64,000 nt of DNA from Ligula intestinalis (Eukaryota; Platyhelminthes; Cestoda; Diphyllobothriidea; Diphyllobothriidae): positions 7,624,517 through 7,688,516 of the forward strand of contig JAYGXS010000008.1 of NCBI GenBank assembly GCA_036362985.1, in the 5' to 3' direction. The notes under the pieces were generated by a model that worked only from the letters and a program-made list of their open reading frames with translations, made no database searches and was not told where the DNA came from. The first letter of the stretch is position 1. Every line of letters starts with the position of its first letter. This document shows, piece after piece, positions 22,525 through 34,194 of the stretch. A program made the translations under genes and the position numbers.

Positions 22525-23500
22525 TTCAAATTTAGGAATTTGTTAACCCTGGAAGTTAGCCTTTCTTCAAGCATGCGATTTTAAGAGGGTGTAATTTGCA
22601 ACCAAGCGAATAGAAAAAAGGAAAGGTTTCTGTACATATGTTCAATTTTTGAAGGCATCGAAAATGAATGAGGAAAAAGGCATACCACTCATGTAGCCAG
22701 GGTATAAGTATTGCAGTCCTACTTAAGTAATTTGTTCGCATCGGAAACACATTTTAGGAAGTTCGATTGACCTATGTTGTTTATCTGACACTCTTGCTCT
22801 TAAGTTGGAATGAGTCACCGTTTTACCAAATGCCCCCTCCCCTCCTCCCACAACGATCTCGGTGATTTTGCAAAAAAACTCCTTGAGAAGAAACGTATGC
22901 GTGATGTGTTTTTCGTGACATCTCTACACTAGTATGCACAGGTACTATTGCGATTACGGGAATTAGTGAGAAAAAATGACCCCCGTTGTGGCGATCGGGG
23001 GGTGAGGGCGGGTCTAGCTGCGCCTGTCAATCAGGTTTGAGGAAAAACAGCATGACAACGGTTTCTTTCTCACTCCACTTACTATGGATGTTGGTTTTGA
23101 GTGTTCGTCATTACCTATCTTGTTCTTGCCTTAATTTGACTAGCCGTGGGCTCGTTGCATCTGCAGGTTACACTGTTCCCATTTGCCTCTCCAGTGTTTG
23201 ATGAAAAAGTAATTAATCAGATGCTAGAGTAATAATAGCGAACCAATTATACTTCAGTCCCAGTGCTTCTAAACTACAGCAAAACTGCTGTTTATATTGA
23301 GCCTCGAATCTACTCGGAGTTCAGTCTTTGTGCAGAACAATCAGGGGGGGCAAAATGGAACCTTTTTCGTTGGGTGGGGGGTTTTCCTGTCCGCTTACAT
23401 ATGCTTGAAAGTCAGGGGGCTATTAAACCTCTAGACACGGTGGTTCATGAATTCTCACCGATCACTAACGAAACTCGCTCATTCGTCCCGTTCTGCCGCC
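22525..23500. other. Intron 2, no supported feature
   Basis: Unassigned intron sequence. Confidence 0.4.
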
Positions 23501-23504
23501 AACA

Positions 23505-23650
23505 GCCGCATAATGGTTAGTAGTGTAGGCAGATCAATGGTGCCAGTTGTGGACTTACGTTCATCAGGTCGCGGAGTCGACCCCGGACGGTGCACCATCT
23601 GAAGGTTAGTTTGACTGACTGATGAAGGTTACTGAGTCTGGAACTGTCAC
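23505..23650 (+). mobile_element. Degenerate SINE just upstream of exon 3
   Basis: GTCGCGGAGTCGACCCCGGA (B-box-like) then GACTGACTGATGAAGGTTACTGAGTC: the SINE head and first hammerhead strand, 75 bp before the exon 3 acceptor. GAAA is lost. Confidence 0.5.
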
Positions 23651-23725
23651 TACTGTCTTTCTCTTTATTTCATCAGCACTACCACTAGGCGCAGCTAATA
23701 ACTTCTATTTTTTGCTTTTTCGCAG

Positions 23726-23824
23726 CTACCACAAAATGAAGTACAGCCCAACGAAGGGGACTTTGTCTTCGACAGCAACATATCTGGTGGAATGGCTGAA
23801 CGGCTTGATTCTGAAACGGAAACG
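23726..23824 (+). CDS. OSBPL3/6/7: ORP exon 3: acidic linker
   Basis: The 99-bp, 33-residue phase 0-0 exon has acceptor TTTTTCGCAG and donor GTGAGT. It encodes an acidic linker, starting LPQNEVQPNEGDFVFDSN and ending ERLDSETET. ORP3/6/7 proteins bind the ER protein VAP through FFAT motifs in this linker. EGDFVFDSN has the acidic flank and an F-D-S core that could be a divergent FFAT motif, but it is not canonical (EFFDAxE), so this is a suggestion only. Introns of 18.2 and 14.1 kb flank the exon, making it the most isolated in the window. Confidence 0.8.
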
Positions 23825-23829
23825 GTGAG

Positions 23830-24925
23830 TTTCCACAGTGCTGGAGAATAATTAATTTTGTCACTTCTCGGAGTGTACTTCTAGTGGCTAGGCCTGTTGT
23901 GTTTTTTAAAATTATTTTTCGTTCTTCTGCCGTTTCAGTCCTCAGCATTCGCTGCGTCCTCATTTGCTGTATACGATGCCGTACGCACAAAAAATCGCGA
24001 ATTATTAATTTGACTACTTTGTTCAAGATAACAACCAGCTAACAGGAAGCCTCTTCAAGTTGTTGTCAATTAAACTATATGTACTTCTCCAAACTCCACT
24101 TCAGGCCATCGCTCAGCTGGGTGGTGGGGAAGAGAGTGAGGTCAATCCTTAGAGCATTTATTTCCTCACTATGAACAATCTGACGCACTTAAAGCTATCA
24201 TGGTGCTCTAAAAGCCGCAGCTTAAAGAATTGCCAACTGGTGGGATGACTTGGACACCGCAGTCAGTCCAGTGTATGTCTTGTTGGGTGAAGTGGCTGAC
24301 TGGCAAACTGAGAATCAGACTGCAATGGCTCCTTCCTTATGTGGCCTTTATGGCGCTCCCGCGTACGTGGGAGTGCCTACATAAAAAGGTGTGTTGTTGT
24401 GGCGCACATTGGAGTGTTGGCCGCGCCAGCCACCTGCACCAACTCCCCCAACTCCAGTTTTCTTGAATTTTGTCTTGACACTGGGTACAAGTTTGGAAGT
24501 GATGAGAGGGGGAGTGAAGTAGATTTGCCGTAAGTCTACGTAAACTGTACTTCAGGGTGAGCTACCGCATTTGCCTTCAGTTTGCTGGAGCTCATGTTGG
24601 ACCTCGTCAAAAGCGACAGTCCAAAACTGTCATTCCTGCCAACCCAATATTTACTGGTGGTGACATTTTTTGTAATTCTCCTGAACTACTTTGTCTTTTT
24701 TGCAATAGCCTCAAGACCAAAATTGAGGACCACCTGATTGGAGGGAGTGATATAGCAAAATAACTAACTCGTAGGTTGCATTGCAGTGACGATGACTTGT
24801 GAAGCACCTACGTACTCCCCCCTCTCTCTCCTACTTCTCGTTTAACTATTCCCCACAAACTTAAACCCCTGGCCCAATAATAACAGCTTAAATTCGAAAA
24901 TTTCAGAATTCCGGGATATTAACTA
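23830..24925. other. Intron 3 start; repeat R10 copy 2 inside
   Basis: 24335-24560 parallels 12660-12960 (TGTGGCCTTTATGG start). Nothing else recognised. Confidence 0.4.
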
Positions 24926-24935
24926 TAATTCATCT

Positions 24936-25625
24936 TCTGCTCAACGGAATAAATTTGAAGATTTGCTGACGTTTTAGGCAGCTGGGCCTGCTATCCTTTG
25001 TCAATATATTTTGTCTACATAATACGTTGCAACGATGGAGACTGTTATTACGTTGGAGAAACAGGACGTAAATTGCAGACGTGCCTACAAGAACGCAAAG
25101 CGGCGGCCCGTAGACGAGACTTTAACTCGCAGCTTGCCATACATATCGTAGAGACCGGCCATGACTTCGATATCCAAGGAACGACCATCGTAGGCCGAGG
25201 AGCCTCAAAAGCTGAAATATAAACGCTTGAGGCATGGTTCTCAGACGTTAATTCTGTCAACAGGTATCCTGACCTCCCTGCGGCCTACAAAGTCCTGCGC
25301 CATTATGTAAGTGAAGGACAGAGCACGGTCAACGGAAGTCAGGATTTGCAGACCAATACGGCATTGTGATGAAACCAGCGAAAGAGGGAGCAGAATTATC
25401 TGCATCCTCTACCGTGGGGATGAAGCAGACCACCAATTGCCGCCACGCCAAGCCAAAATCCACCCGCATGCCAAACAGCGTACGGAGAATAATCGATCAA
25501 CCCACAGCCAAAACTTACAGCCACAACTTTGAACTGCTGATCGATAAGTCAGTATTCGCTTTGACAAAGGACAGCAGGTCCAGCTGTCCGAAACGTCAGC
25601 AAATCTTCAAGTTTATTCCGGTGAG
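24936..25625 (+). mobile_element. Short Penelope-like element (subfamily D): GIY-YIG frame between inverted ends
   Basis: 24998-25310 reads YIIRCNDGDCYYVGETGRKL, then QLAIHIVETGHDFDIQGTTI and, after one stop, LEAWFSDVNSVNRYPDLP. This is a GIY-YIG domain with the Y..GETGR motif. About 65 bp at 24936-25003 and 25553-25620 are inverted copies (GACAAAGGA..GCAGG, CGTCAGCAAATCTTCAA). RT is absent. Confidence 0.8.
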
Positions 25626-25685
25626 CAGAAAATGAATTACAATAATATCAGCGTTGAACATGAATAAAGAAGAGGGATTGTTGCG

Positions 25686-26565
25686 CACTGCAGCGATTTG
25701 TTTATTATCCTGAGCTCGATCTCTTTCAGAAGTCCATCGTTAGAGATAGGAAACAGCATTAAAAAAGGGGCTAATTATAGTAAGGATACACCAATCAACT
25801 GTACACCAGTCAACTGACGAGCCTGAACATTACTGATCGTTAATTAACGTATACTGTTATAATGGTGGCGTCGTCATTGTAACGGTGCTATCAAACATGT
25901 GTCGCCGTCTAATTAGCCCCTTTGGAATCCCCAAGGAAGAACACAATAAGTAAAAGGCGTAAGTGTGGAATCTACCCGGAGGAAGGTTAATTGAGTAAAA
26001 ACCCGGAGTTGTTGTCTTGGGTTGACGTTGCCGCTGTTTGATCTCCAGCGCACACTCGGGGGCAAACCCTGGCATTGGGAGTGGACTAATAGTGTCCTCA
26101 CAGTCCGTGTGTGCAACTCTAATATCTGAGGGGTGACAGCGGTTTATAACTGATTGTTACCCGCGTGTACCTGTAGCCTGATTGGACGCATTGGGATAAC
26201 TGCAACCAGTGAGCGCACGTGCATCTGTGTCCTCCCCAGAGCTTAAGGTCATCGAGCGTGGACAGTCATCGCATGTAAGCGGTCAGAGTGAACAAACAAA
26301 GGCATTTGGCTAGGCTTGACGCATCAGGAAATCCTCTGAGTGCTGCTAGCATTTAGTCAGGCTACACTCCTTACATATAGCTCTATAAGTGCCCCCTCCT
26401 CATTCGTATCGCAGTTTCTTACCACTTACGACCTGACTAACACTGACAGTTGATTGGTGTACACTCACTTTAATAAGCCCCTCTTTTGTTGCTGTTTCTT
26501 ATCGCTGAGGATAGACTCCCTCTGAGAGTTCGAAAGATCAGGATAATTAACAAATCGATCCGGTG
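25686..26565. mobile_element. 880-bp element with about 130-bp inverted terminal repeats
   Basis: CGATTTGTTTATTATCCTGA..AACAGCA..AGGGGCT and CACCAATCAACTG at the left recur inverted at 26430-26560. Right end, plus strand: CTGAGGA (26505), helix GACTC/GAGTTC, GAAA, GATC. Subfamily C PLE end by similarity to 27240 and 28716. No coding domain in between. Confidence 0.75.
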
Positions 26566-26860
26566 CTTGATCAGCCTTCCTTATTCATGCAAATATGTAG
26601 AACGCTAACGTTTTACTTCATTTGTATACAACAGGCCGCGACGGTTAAAGTCTCGCATGCTGCATCAACTGCGAGTCGGGTGTGGCTGGCTGATACCAGC
26701 AGAAATAGCTGTTTAAATCGCTTTGTCGGTAATTGTCTTCCATCCACAGCTGACCCCATCTACAGGGACCACATGTATGCGTGTGTCCCGGTAAAACTAC
26801 ACAAGTAGATAAAACCGAAGGGGGAGGTGTCGAGCTCTTTACACATATCATGCTTTTCTC
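26500..26860 (+). repeat. Duplicated segment, unit 1 (PLE end plus SINE)
   Basis: Parallels 27235-27590: PLE end, ATTTGTATACAA.AGGCCGCGA, SINE block GGTGTGGCTGGCTGAT, CATCTACAGGGACC / GTCTACAGGGACC, and TCGAGCTCTTTACACA. A long-range direct duplication about 735 bp apart. Confidence 0.7.
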
Positions 26861-26874
26861 CACAGACGGCGTTC

Positions 26875-27000
26875 GCCGGTGCCAACTCGACGCATCGGTT
26901 AATTGAATTCTCGTCCGTGGACAAGGCTTCGAGATGTGCCGGGAATTGATCGAAGCCTGGTCCACGGACGAGAATTCTTTCAACCGATGCTTCGAGTTGG
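26875..27000. repeat. Palindromic pair of subfamily C GIY-YIG tails
   Basis: Minus reads EAWSTDENSINRCVELAPAN and plus reads EAWSTDENSFNRCFELATAN from the two arms; the arms meet near 26940. TTCTCGTCCGTGGACAAGGC faces its inverted copy. Confidence 0.8.
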
Positions 27001-27236
27001 CAACGGCGAACACAGCTTTGTACAGTCACGCCACGATGGCCGTCACGGTTAATTGACCCACATCTTCCATAATTACCCCCCATTTTTTTTGCTGACGCTC
27101 TGACGAACCTTGGCATCACTGACAGCTAATTCACTTATACCCTTCAGTTCTCTCCATCTCCCGTCAACGTGTCTTAGCCCATTACGACCTGACTACCCCT
27201 GACAACTGATTGGCTTACATCAATTTCAATTAACCC

Positions 27237-27277
27237 GTTCTGACGATGGACTCCTGTAAGAGCTCGAAAACTCAGGA
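27237..27277 (+). ncRNA. Hammerhead-like motif (PLE subfamily C)
   Basis: CTGACGA (27240), helix II around CTGTAA, GAAA, ACTC, AGG. Core intact; helix III has an A-C mismatch and helix I only two pairs. Confidence 0.5.
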
Positions 27278-27397
27278 TGATAAACAAATTGATCCGGCGC
27301 TTTATAAATGCATAAAACGCGAACTCTGTCATCCATTTGTATACAAGAGGCCGCGAGGATTAGAGCCGCACGTGCTCCACCATCTGGGGTTGGGTGT

Positions 27398-27442
27398 GGC
27401 TGGCTGATGCTGGCTGAAAAGCGCGAAATAGCCATTCCAGTC
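27398..27442 (+). ncRNA. Hammerhead-like motif (SINE type)
   Basis: Helix I GGCTGG/CCAGTC, CTGATGC (A9 changed), helix II GCT-GAAA-AGC, GAAA, ATAG/CCAT, site ATT. All helices are close to the ancestral form; A9 is the core defect. Confidence 0.55.
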
Positions 27443-27599
27443 CCTCGTTTAGTCCTTGTTGGTAATTGCCTTCAGCCCACAGCCGGCCCCGTCTACAGGG
27501 ACCGCGTGTCTGTGTGTGTCGAGTTCACTACAGAGATAGATAAGTACTGGAGGAGGTTTCGAGCTCTTTACACAGATCATGCCAATAACGGTCCCTGCA

Positions 27600-28685
27600 G
27601 CCGAAAGATCACCTTGTATCTGTCTGCCCTGTCCACGTGACATGTTTTTGGATCACTGCATGGGGCTCTGCTTCGCGAAATGTCATCAACGTTGCTATTG
27701 GTAAAAAAATATACCAATCAAGGCTCTATGACCTTTTGGTACCTGTAGTCTTTCAAGCGCATACAAAGGTAAATGGGTGTATGCTAATGGTATGACAGTG
27801 CTTCTTGTAGATAACCTATGAAGTTGTGCTCACTCCGTATGTGCCGACCCAGCTGCTTACGTGTGGGTACGCAATACTTTTTTTATATTTTGGAAACATT
27901 TTGAACAATGTTATTCCCCTTCTACTGCCCATTAGGCGATACGTACTTGTCCCACAGCTGCCGAACTATTCTTTATATTCTTCTGAACGCATGCCGTTAA
28001 GTGCCTCCAGCAGTGTTTTCTTAACTCCTTTTACATTCACCAAACCACCCTCTTCCTGTGGGATTTCCCCTTCATTCTTCTAAACGAGTTAAAGCTGCAG
28101 GCAGTTAGATTGAGAAAAATTCTTACTGTTTTCTGCAAAAGGTTTTAACTATCAACCCGCTCCCTTATGAATGTACTTGCCAATGAGAATTTATAGCAAC
28201 CGTACGTGAGCTCGCCAACTGACACTCTGAATCCTCTGGCGGGCATTTTTACAACTTTTTTACCTCTCTTTGTACATACCAACTAGAAAATCTGTTTTCG
28301 ACCTAGCTACACAGGCTTCGAAAATGGGTAAACAATACTCCTTCTTTATTGAGGTTAATTTTCGCAGAGATTGGGAGGGAGGCGTGCCTAAATGCAGGCC
28401 TAACAGAAAAACCTTCGGATAATCCTGCCTGAGTATCCATATTACAAGTTTTCCCGTCAACTATCAAAAATGATCTTCGAAAACTTCAGGTTTTAGTGTA
28501 TTAGGTAGGCGACCTTCTATATCAGGGATTGCCTGGGTCTGGCCATTAGGATAGCTGTCAAAAAACACTCACAATATAAGGAACTGAGCTCCTTGTCCAT
28601 TTTGAAGGTACCCTTTTGCAGTAAGAAATTCGAAGGATGCGAGAGAATACTCGTAATCCGAGAATTTCTATTTGTAAAGGAGACA
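27600..28685. other. Intron 3, mostly unassigned
   Basis: A diverged H5-like block lies at 28160-28240 (AATGAGAATTTATAGCAACC, CGTACGTGAGCTCGCCAACT). Nothing else recognised. Confidence 0.4.
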
Positions 28686-28689
28686 TATG

Positions 28690-29300
28690 GTTGATCAGTG
28701 GAACAAAATTTATTTCGTCTGAGCTTTCGAGCCCTTACAAGAGCCCATCGTCAGAGGTGGAGAAACAGTAACAAATGTGGAAGCTACTTGTGGCGTGTGT
28801 ACACTACCTAAAATTTTGAACGTGCAGAAAATCAATAATTGTGTGTGCTGCCGACTTGCCATTGAGGGCTGTGCTAGCGTGTGCCAGTAGGCAAGATCGA
28901 CAAGTTGGGTGGAAATATTTACAGAAGTAGAATCGTCAACGAAACAAGTAATAGTTATGGTGGGAGGGAGGGATGGGCAATTAAAAAAGTCATAGGAGAA
29001 GGGAAGGAGGATGAGAAGCGAGGGATTATGTAGGCTTGGGCGCAAAATGGCCACGTCAGCATCGAAAGTGGGATGATTATGGAGGATTTTGGGCCAATTG
29101 ATTACGGCGGGCGTCTGGATGTGATCGTTTGGAATAGCGTAAGGCCGTGTACGCTGGCACCAATTCGACACATCTGTTGACCGAATTCTCATCCGTGGAC
29201 CAGGCTTCGATAAATTCTCTGCTCGTCTTGTTTCTCGCGTAAGCGAGTACCTTGACAGCAGCGAAGTGGAACTTATGGCCTGTTTCGTAGGTGTGAGTTG
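28690..29300 (-). mobile_element. Penelope-like element 3' part (subfamily C)
   Basis: The minus strand of 29300-29150 reads ATHTYETGHKFHFAAVKVLA, then EFIEAWSTDENSVNRCVELV: the GIY-YIG C-terminus of subfamily C. It is followed towards 28690 by a tail and the hammerhead end. Truncated at 29300, where an opposite-strand PLE begins. Confidence 0.8.
28716..28758 (-). ncRNA. Hammerhead-like motif (PLE subfamily C), core intact
   Basis: Minus: CT-CTGACGA, helix II GGGCTC/GGGCTC (G-U rich), GAAA, GCTC, AG. Helix III is the two-base self-complementary AGCU. Helix I is short as drawn. Confidence 0.55.
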
Positions 29301-29304
29301 CAAC

Positions 29305-30160
29305 TTAAAGGCAGCCCAACCTATAACTTGGCAAAGTGGATGTATAGAAAACTTAAATTCCTCCAAGGCAACTCGATTACCTCAGTTCAATCAGCCTCTC
29401 GATTCCTCGAGGACCTACGAGGTCGGACGATTCAAGCAGACGAAATCGTGGTCTCTTTCGACGTGACTTCATTGTTCACATCCATACCGCCAAAACTGGC
29501 GCACAATGTTTTACAGAAGAGACTTGAAGAGGCATATGATGAGGCCCAAAGCCCATTAAAAATTGAACACCTTTTGAGGTTATTCGAATTCTGCCATTCC
29601 TTTGCACGCCACCTCTTATTGCGTTTATGAATTCATTTGAACTTGTGGATGCAAGTACATAGGGTGTACGCAAAGACAATTGGCAACCAGAGCCAAGGAA
29701 CATCTACCTAGCTGGTCATTTAAGCACGAAAACCGTTCTCCACGTTTCTCTATCACTGAACACCTACTGGACACGGGTCATTCGGTAGATCCTATAACTT
29801 CTTTCCGAGTTATTTTTCGAGCACGAACATCTCAAATCTTGTGTTACCTGGAGGCTGCTTATATAAGACGCTTAAAACCGGATCTCTGCAAACAGTTGGG
29901 GCACGTGGTTAACCTTGTCTTACCTTCGTAACCAAAGGCCCCAGATTCGCACATTCCCCAGCCCAATATTCCCCACAACTCAATTCCCAGTTTTCTTCCC
30001 GCAATTTTGTTTTAACCTTCTTTATCTATCTGACTAGGACCTATGACCTTTCTGTATATCTTCAATTTCCTGTTTTTCTCATTCGTGGACCTTAATGCAA
30101 TGAGGGGTTGTAACTGAGAAGCTCTCCCGAAATTTATGGTACCATTAAATCTTACAGCTA
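29305..30160 (+). mobile_element. Penelope-like element (subfamily A) with RT core, internally deleted
   Basis: 29310-29630 reads NLAKWMYRKLKFLQGN, then ADEIVVSFDVTSLFTSIPP: the RT motif in which SFDVTSLFTSIP carries the first catalytic Asp. 29680-29931 reads ITEHLLDTGHSVDPITSF, then YLEAAYIRRLKPDLCKQLGH and a stop. The RT fingers-to-thumb region, with the YxDD box, and the GIY-YIG N-terminus are deleted between them. A degenerate hammerhead end (CTGAGAAGC, CGAAATTTATGGTACCATTA) follows at 30118-30160. Confidence 0.87.
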
Positions 30161-30164
30161 TAAC

Positions 30165-30920
30165 CATCTTCAAGTTATCTCCGGGAACAGCATGCTTCAA
30201 AGTTTTGTGTATTCCTCCGTGTCTGTTAAAAACACAGCTTCCTACTGAGTGCTCGAAGAGAGGGGGTGATTGACCCGGTGCAACATACATGAGGCAGTAA
30301 TTATCAGGAATTGAAACATGCACAGGTTTATAGGGGTCATCCGCATGCGTGCGGTAATTATTCACTTCTGTAGCCACCGCTTGGGTCTTAATTGATGTGG
30401 TACTGGCTTGACACTTCACGTTCGACTCACTAGTTGTCACAATTGCCTTGTCAGCGTCGGATGCGGGCCTGATAATTGCGTGACAATTATGCCCGCTGTC
30501 GTCAGAGTTGTTGTTGCACCCTGCCCTTCCCAGGTGACTGATTCTCTCGCTCAGGAAACTTCTCAGTACACCGTATGGGAACGCCAAATCACTGCGTTTT
30601 TTGGTGGACTGGGGGCCCGAGAACCATGACTCCAGCAGCTCGCGGCTCACGCAGTTGTCACCTCTTGCAAGGATTTCAGCCTCGTCAAAAGATGGCCGGG
30701 TCCCGTCTTGTGAGCTGCAACCTGGGAGTTGGCATCTTTCTTCCTCACTGCCGCTGCATGCTCGGCCGTTCGCATCCGGAGTAATCGTCCGGTTTCTCCA
30801 ACGAAGTTGCTTGGTCCAAAACTGCACCAGATCCGGTAAATGACTCCAGCCGTTTCCTATGGTGGCAGTGGGTCTTTCGGTCTCATGATCCGGGATTGGA
30901 GTATCAAATGCGATCACAAT
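30165..30920 (-). pseudogene. Penelope-like element 3' part (subfamily B)
   Basis: A 301-codon minus-strand frame (30012-30917) includes DHETERPTATIGNGWSHLPD, then FDEAEILARGDNCVSRELLE and SWFSGPQSTKKRSDLAFPYG, then a long tail. Similar tails occur at 43560-43760 and 46568-46990. The first half of GIY-YIG has shifted frame and the intact 301 codons are partly non-coding tail, so the long frame is likely fortuitous in its 3' half. Confidence 0.72.
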
Positions 30921-30924
30921 TTTT

Positions 30925-31440
30925 TAGGCAGTTTTAATTGTTACACCGGTTGACAGACTATTCCATGTGTAACAAAACATTAGGAAGAAATCACTGATGA
31001 CAAACGCCGTACCTACTGCGATGCTGTCATGTGTTGCAACATCCCAAGATGCTGTTTTTAGAAACTAAGGTAAAAACGGGAAATCCACTATTCTGATGCA
31101 CTAAATGGTCAATTTTTTCTGACTGAACACAACCATCTGCAGTCAAACCGCCTAGATCGTCTCTCTCAACCATTAAGCATGATCTGTTCAAGTAACTTCA
31201 TTCAGACCCATTGTGCCTGAGGTAATTTTCTATTAAAAGCCAGTCTTCCGTTGTTTTTTGTGTGATCGGGACTGCCCATAAAACACAAAGCATTCCGCAT
31301 TTCAAGCACTCTGAGTAGATTGACAAAAAGTTAGTTTTAGCCTGTTTAAAGCGTAGTTTTGTTGGGGTACTGCTTACAGTCAGTAGACAGCCCTGTCCAT
31401 ATATTAAACCAAAATGGCATGAGACCGCGGACCAGACATG
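30925..31440. other. Intron 3, no supported feature
   Basis: No gene or repeat end recognised. Confidence 0.4.
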
Positions 31441-31444
31441 TTGA

Positions 31445-32060
31445 TAAACCTTAGTGATGATGACTGTTGAACCATTGATTTCGATGAACACCACCATATG
31501 CACCAAAAATATTAATGCTAGGAAGCTGACTGGAAAGCAGGGGGAGAGTAGACTTAGCAAGCGTTAATGGGACTCCTCACCTTCACCCAGGATCAAGAAG
31601 AACATAACGGGATCCAGTGCTGGCCATTTTTTACAATGCAGGCCAGAAGACCGCGTGATTTAGTCATAAGTAACAGCAGACTTTTGCACTGGTACTACCG
31701 CACACCTTATCCTCGTTCACCTTCAGGTGTCCAGAAAAACTCAAGGGGACCGAGTCGGATACTGCTACTACTATGTTTACTACCACTAACTAGTAATGTG
31801 GCTGATTGTTATTAGTACTGGCACTATTACTGATGCTAATAGTAGTCAGAGGAGACGCTGATTAAAGTCAACGCCAGGACTCAAAGCCCCTCGATCTCAG
31901 CAAGGGGTGTGAGCCTAGATTTATGCTATTCCGTGCAAATACATGTTTAAGGCAAGGAGCACATTAGAAATTGTCTTGGTTTCCGCTCTCTTAACTCTAT
32001 CCACCAAAAGCGGTGTCAGTTCCTACTAAGTTTGGACTGCGAGAACTGGGATACTGCTGC
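31445..32060 (+). repeat. Dispersed repeat R2, copy 2
   Basis: Best match to 14780-15365 (see that entry); here the ACT run is only a few units. Confidence 0.8.
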
Positions 32061-32064
32061 TAGA

Positions 32065-33220
32065 AGTAATGTGTATATGCTTAGAATGCTAGTTCTATTA
32101 ATCATACTTATATCAAGTGTTTCCACCTTATTACAGACGTATGGACCAGCTACCGACTGGGACATTTTTCAATCCCATTGGACCAATCACTAGACGAGGG
32201 AGTGCCTCATAGGTGTAAATTGGCACAATGAACGCATTCTCTAAATACTGCAATGCTTTTTAAAACGTAACACTCCATCTGATGCCATCTTGAGCGATGG
32301 AGTAGAGTGCAAATATGAGACGTTAAGCAGACAAGCCAGCGCTACAAGCCTATTGTTGCAGTTGTTGCAACGCTTTTTCCCATGGTTCCACGCCCCGGGG
32401 GAGGGAGGTTACAGTCGCCAATCTTGCCACAATGCAAAACAAAAAAGCAGAGTGCTCATTGGTCTTCCCAGCGGGTGGCCCATTTCTGGAGCCGATGTTT
32501 TCCTTGCTTGCGATTTGGAAAACAAAAGGCAACCTAGAAGAGAATTATCCAATCACATATTTTACTTTGGTACATCCACCTGTTGCTAGATGACCGCCAT
32601 CGGTGGAAGGCTCTATTCGGAGTCAAAAGTTGCAACGGAACGTCCTTAATTTACCGTGAAAGCAGCCTGTGCCAGTGAAAACAATTAAAGGGTGTTAGGG
32701 CGCTCACCGAGCTAGCGAATTAAAGCCAAACATAAAAAGAGCGGAAACTCTATGCCAAACGAAGTGAAATATGACCTGACAATGCTTCGGAGCCATTACT
32801 TGCGTGCTTTTTTTCCTAAGCTGGAGTTTTGAAATGTGCCTGGTCAGAGTACCGTGAGATTCTAAGGAGCTTTATTCCAATATAGTAGACTACGTACTAT
32901 AATCTGGAGTGACCTTGACATGGCAGCCTGCATGCATGTAAAGGAACTGGACCTTGGTTTCTGGTCACGGGCACGGATGGCAAAATAAGAGGGCAGAAAT
33001 CAGGGCCCAGTTCCTTTTCAAGCAGGCAGGCTACCACGTCAAGTTCACATGCCGTTACTCCAGGGACGCGCTTAGGATACACGATAAGATAGCGTGAGAA
33101 TGGACGTGGCGTGAACAGGAACCAATCAATAATTATCACCCTCTACCCTACCAACCCCATTTATGCTTAGCTGACGCTTCCTTATAATCTGCAGTGTACA
33201 GAACCTGCTGAAGTGGCAAA
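32065..33220. other. Intron 3, no supported feature
   Basis: Unassigned; no frame with recognisable homology. Confidence 0.4.
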
Positions 33221-33224
33221 GGGA

Positions 33225-33365
33225 ACTGTCAAAATGTAGCGAAACCGGAATGACCATTTCTGGCTTACTAGCTATAATCAACCAGTCATAAGAAATTCCA
33301 ACCAAGCACCAAAGCCGCGTCTCCTTGGTTATGAAGTGTAACACTACCACTGAGCTATTGGTCTT
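33225..33365 (-). mobile_element. tRNA-headed SINE
   Basis: Minus: CAATAGCTCAGTGGTAGTG (A box), then TATGACTGG-TTGATTA, AGTAAGCCAGAAATGG and TCATTCCGG. Core decayed, helix I side kept. Confidence 0.65.
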
Positions 33366-34194
33366 TCGCTTTTGTCAACTGCGACCGGAGATATCATAAT
33401 ATAAAGATATAATGAACCGGAACGCTCGCAGCTGTGCTAGCAGTAGCAGAATACCAGCGAAACACGTGCCTGGGCCTTTTATCTAGTACTTAGGCTATTA
33501 GTATGGTAAGTTACAACATCACTGTATACTACTAAAGCCTGTCTGTTGGCAGCAAGTGCATATTTTGCAGTGGTTGACTGGTTTCAACCTAAATGTACAC
33601 TTAAAATTTTGGTTTACACCTATAGACCTTAAATATACTGATGTATACCGCGAAAAGAAATTATTTTCTCAGAAGTTTAAAAAGCTGAACTTACAAAACC
33701 GGTATATCAACTAGAAGGCAGACAGGGAAAGCTGGGGGACCCACTGATGAGCCGGAGCCCTCGCAGCTGTGCCAAGCAGCGGCAGAATACCGGCAAAACA
33801 CGTGTCTGGGTCTTTCAGCTAGTACCTGGGCTGTTAGTATGGTAAGTTAGGATAGAAGGGTCCTCGCCAATCTGCTTTCGGAACATGTTGGCCACTTTTG
33901 TGCCCTAGAATTCAATCTAGAGTGCTCGTAGGCAATCGCATATTGACACCGGCAGAGACAATGGAGACCGGAATGGCCATTTCAGCATGTATTAAAAGCC
34001 ACTATGCGACTGCTTGCGAGGTCTCTAGATTGACCTTTCAGGCCCAACGGGCCGATCCTGTTCGATAAACCGGATGGTGAGCATTCTTCTATCATCCTGA
34101 TCCCGATCGCAACCGACAACATCAGCAATGGTTGTGTGTTGCATTCAACGACCAAGGTCTGCGAGTACGAGTCTCCGGGGGTTTCCTGTTAGAG

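Larger units (their letters stand above)
27235..27590 (+). repeat. Duplicated segment, unit 2
   Basis: Second unit of the duplication described at 26500-26860; its SINE hammerhead is better preserved. Confidence 0.7.

Noticed and set aside
28710..29366. 218-codon minus-strand gene
   Set aside because: Overlaps the subfamily C PLE tail and hammerhead end; only a short PLE-related portion is recognisable.
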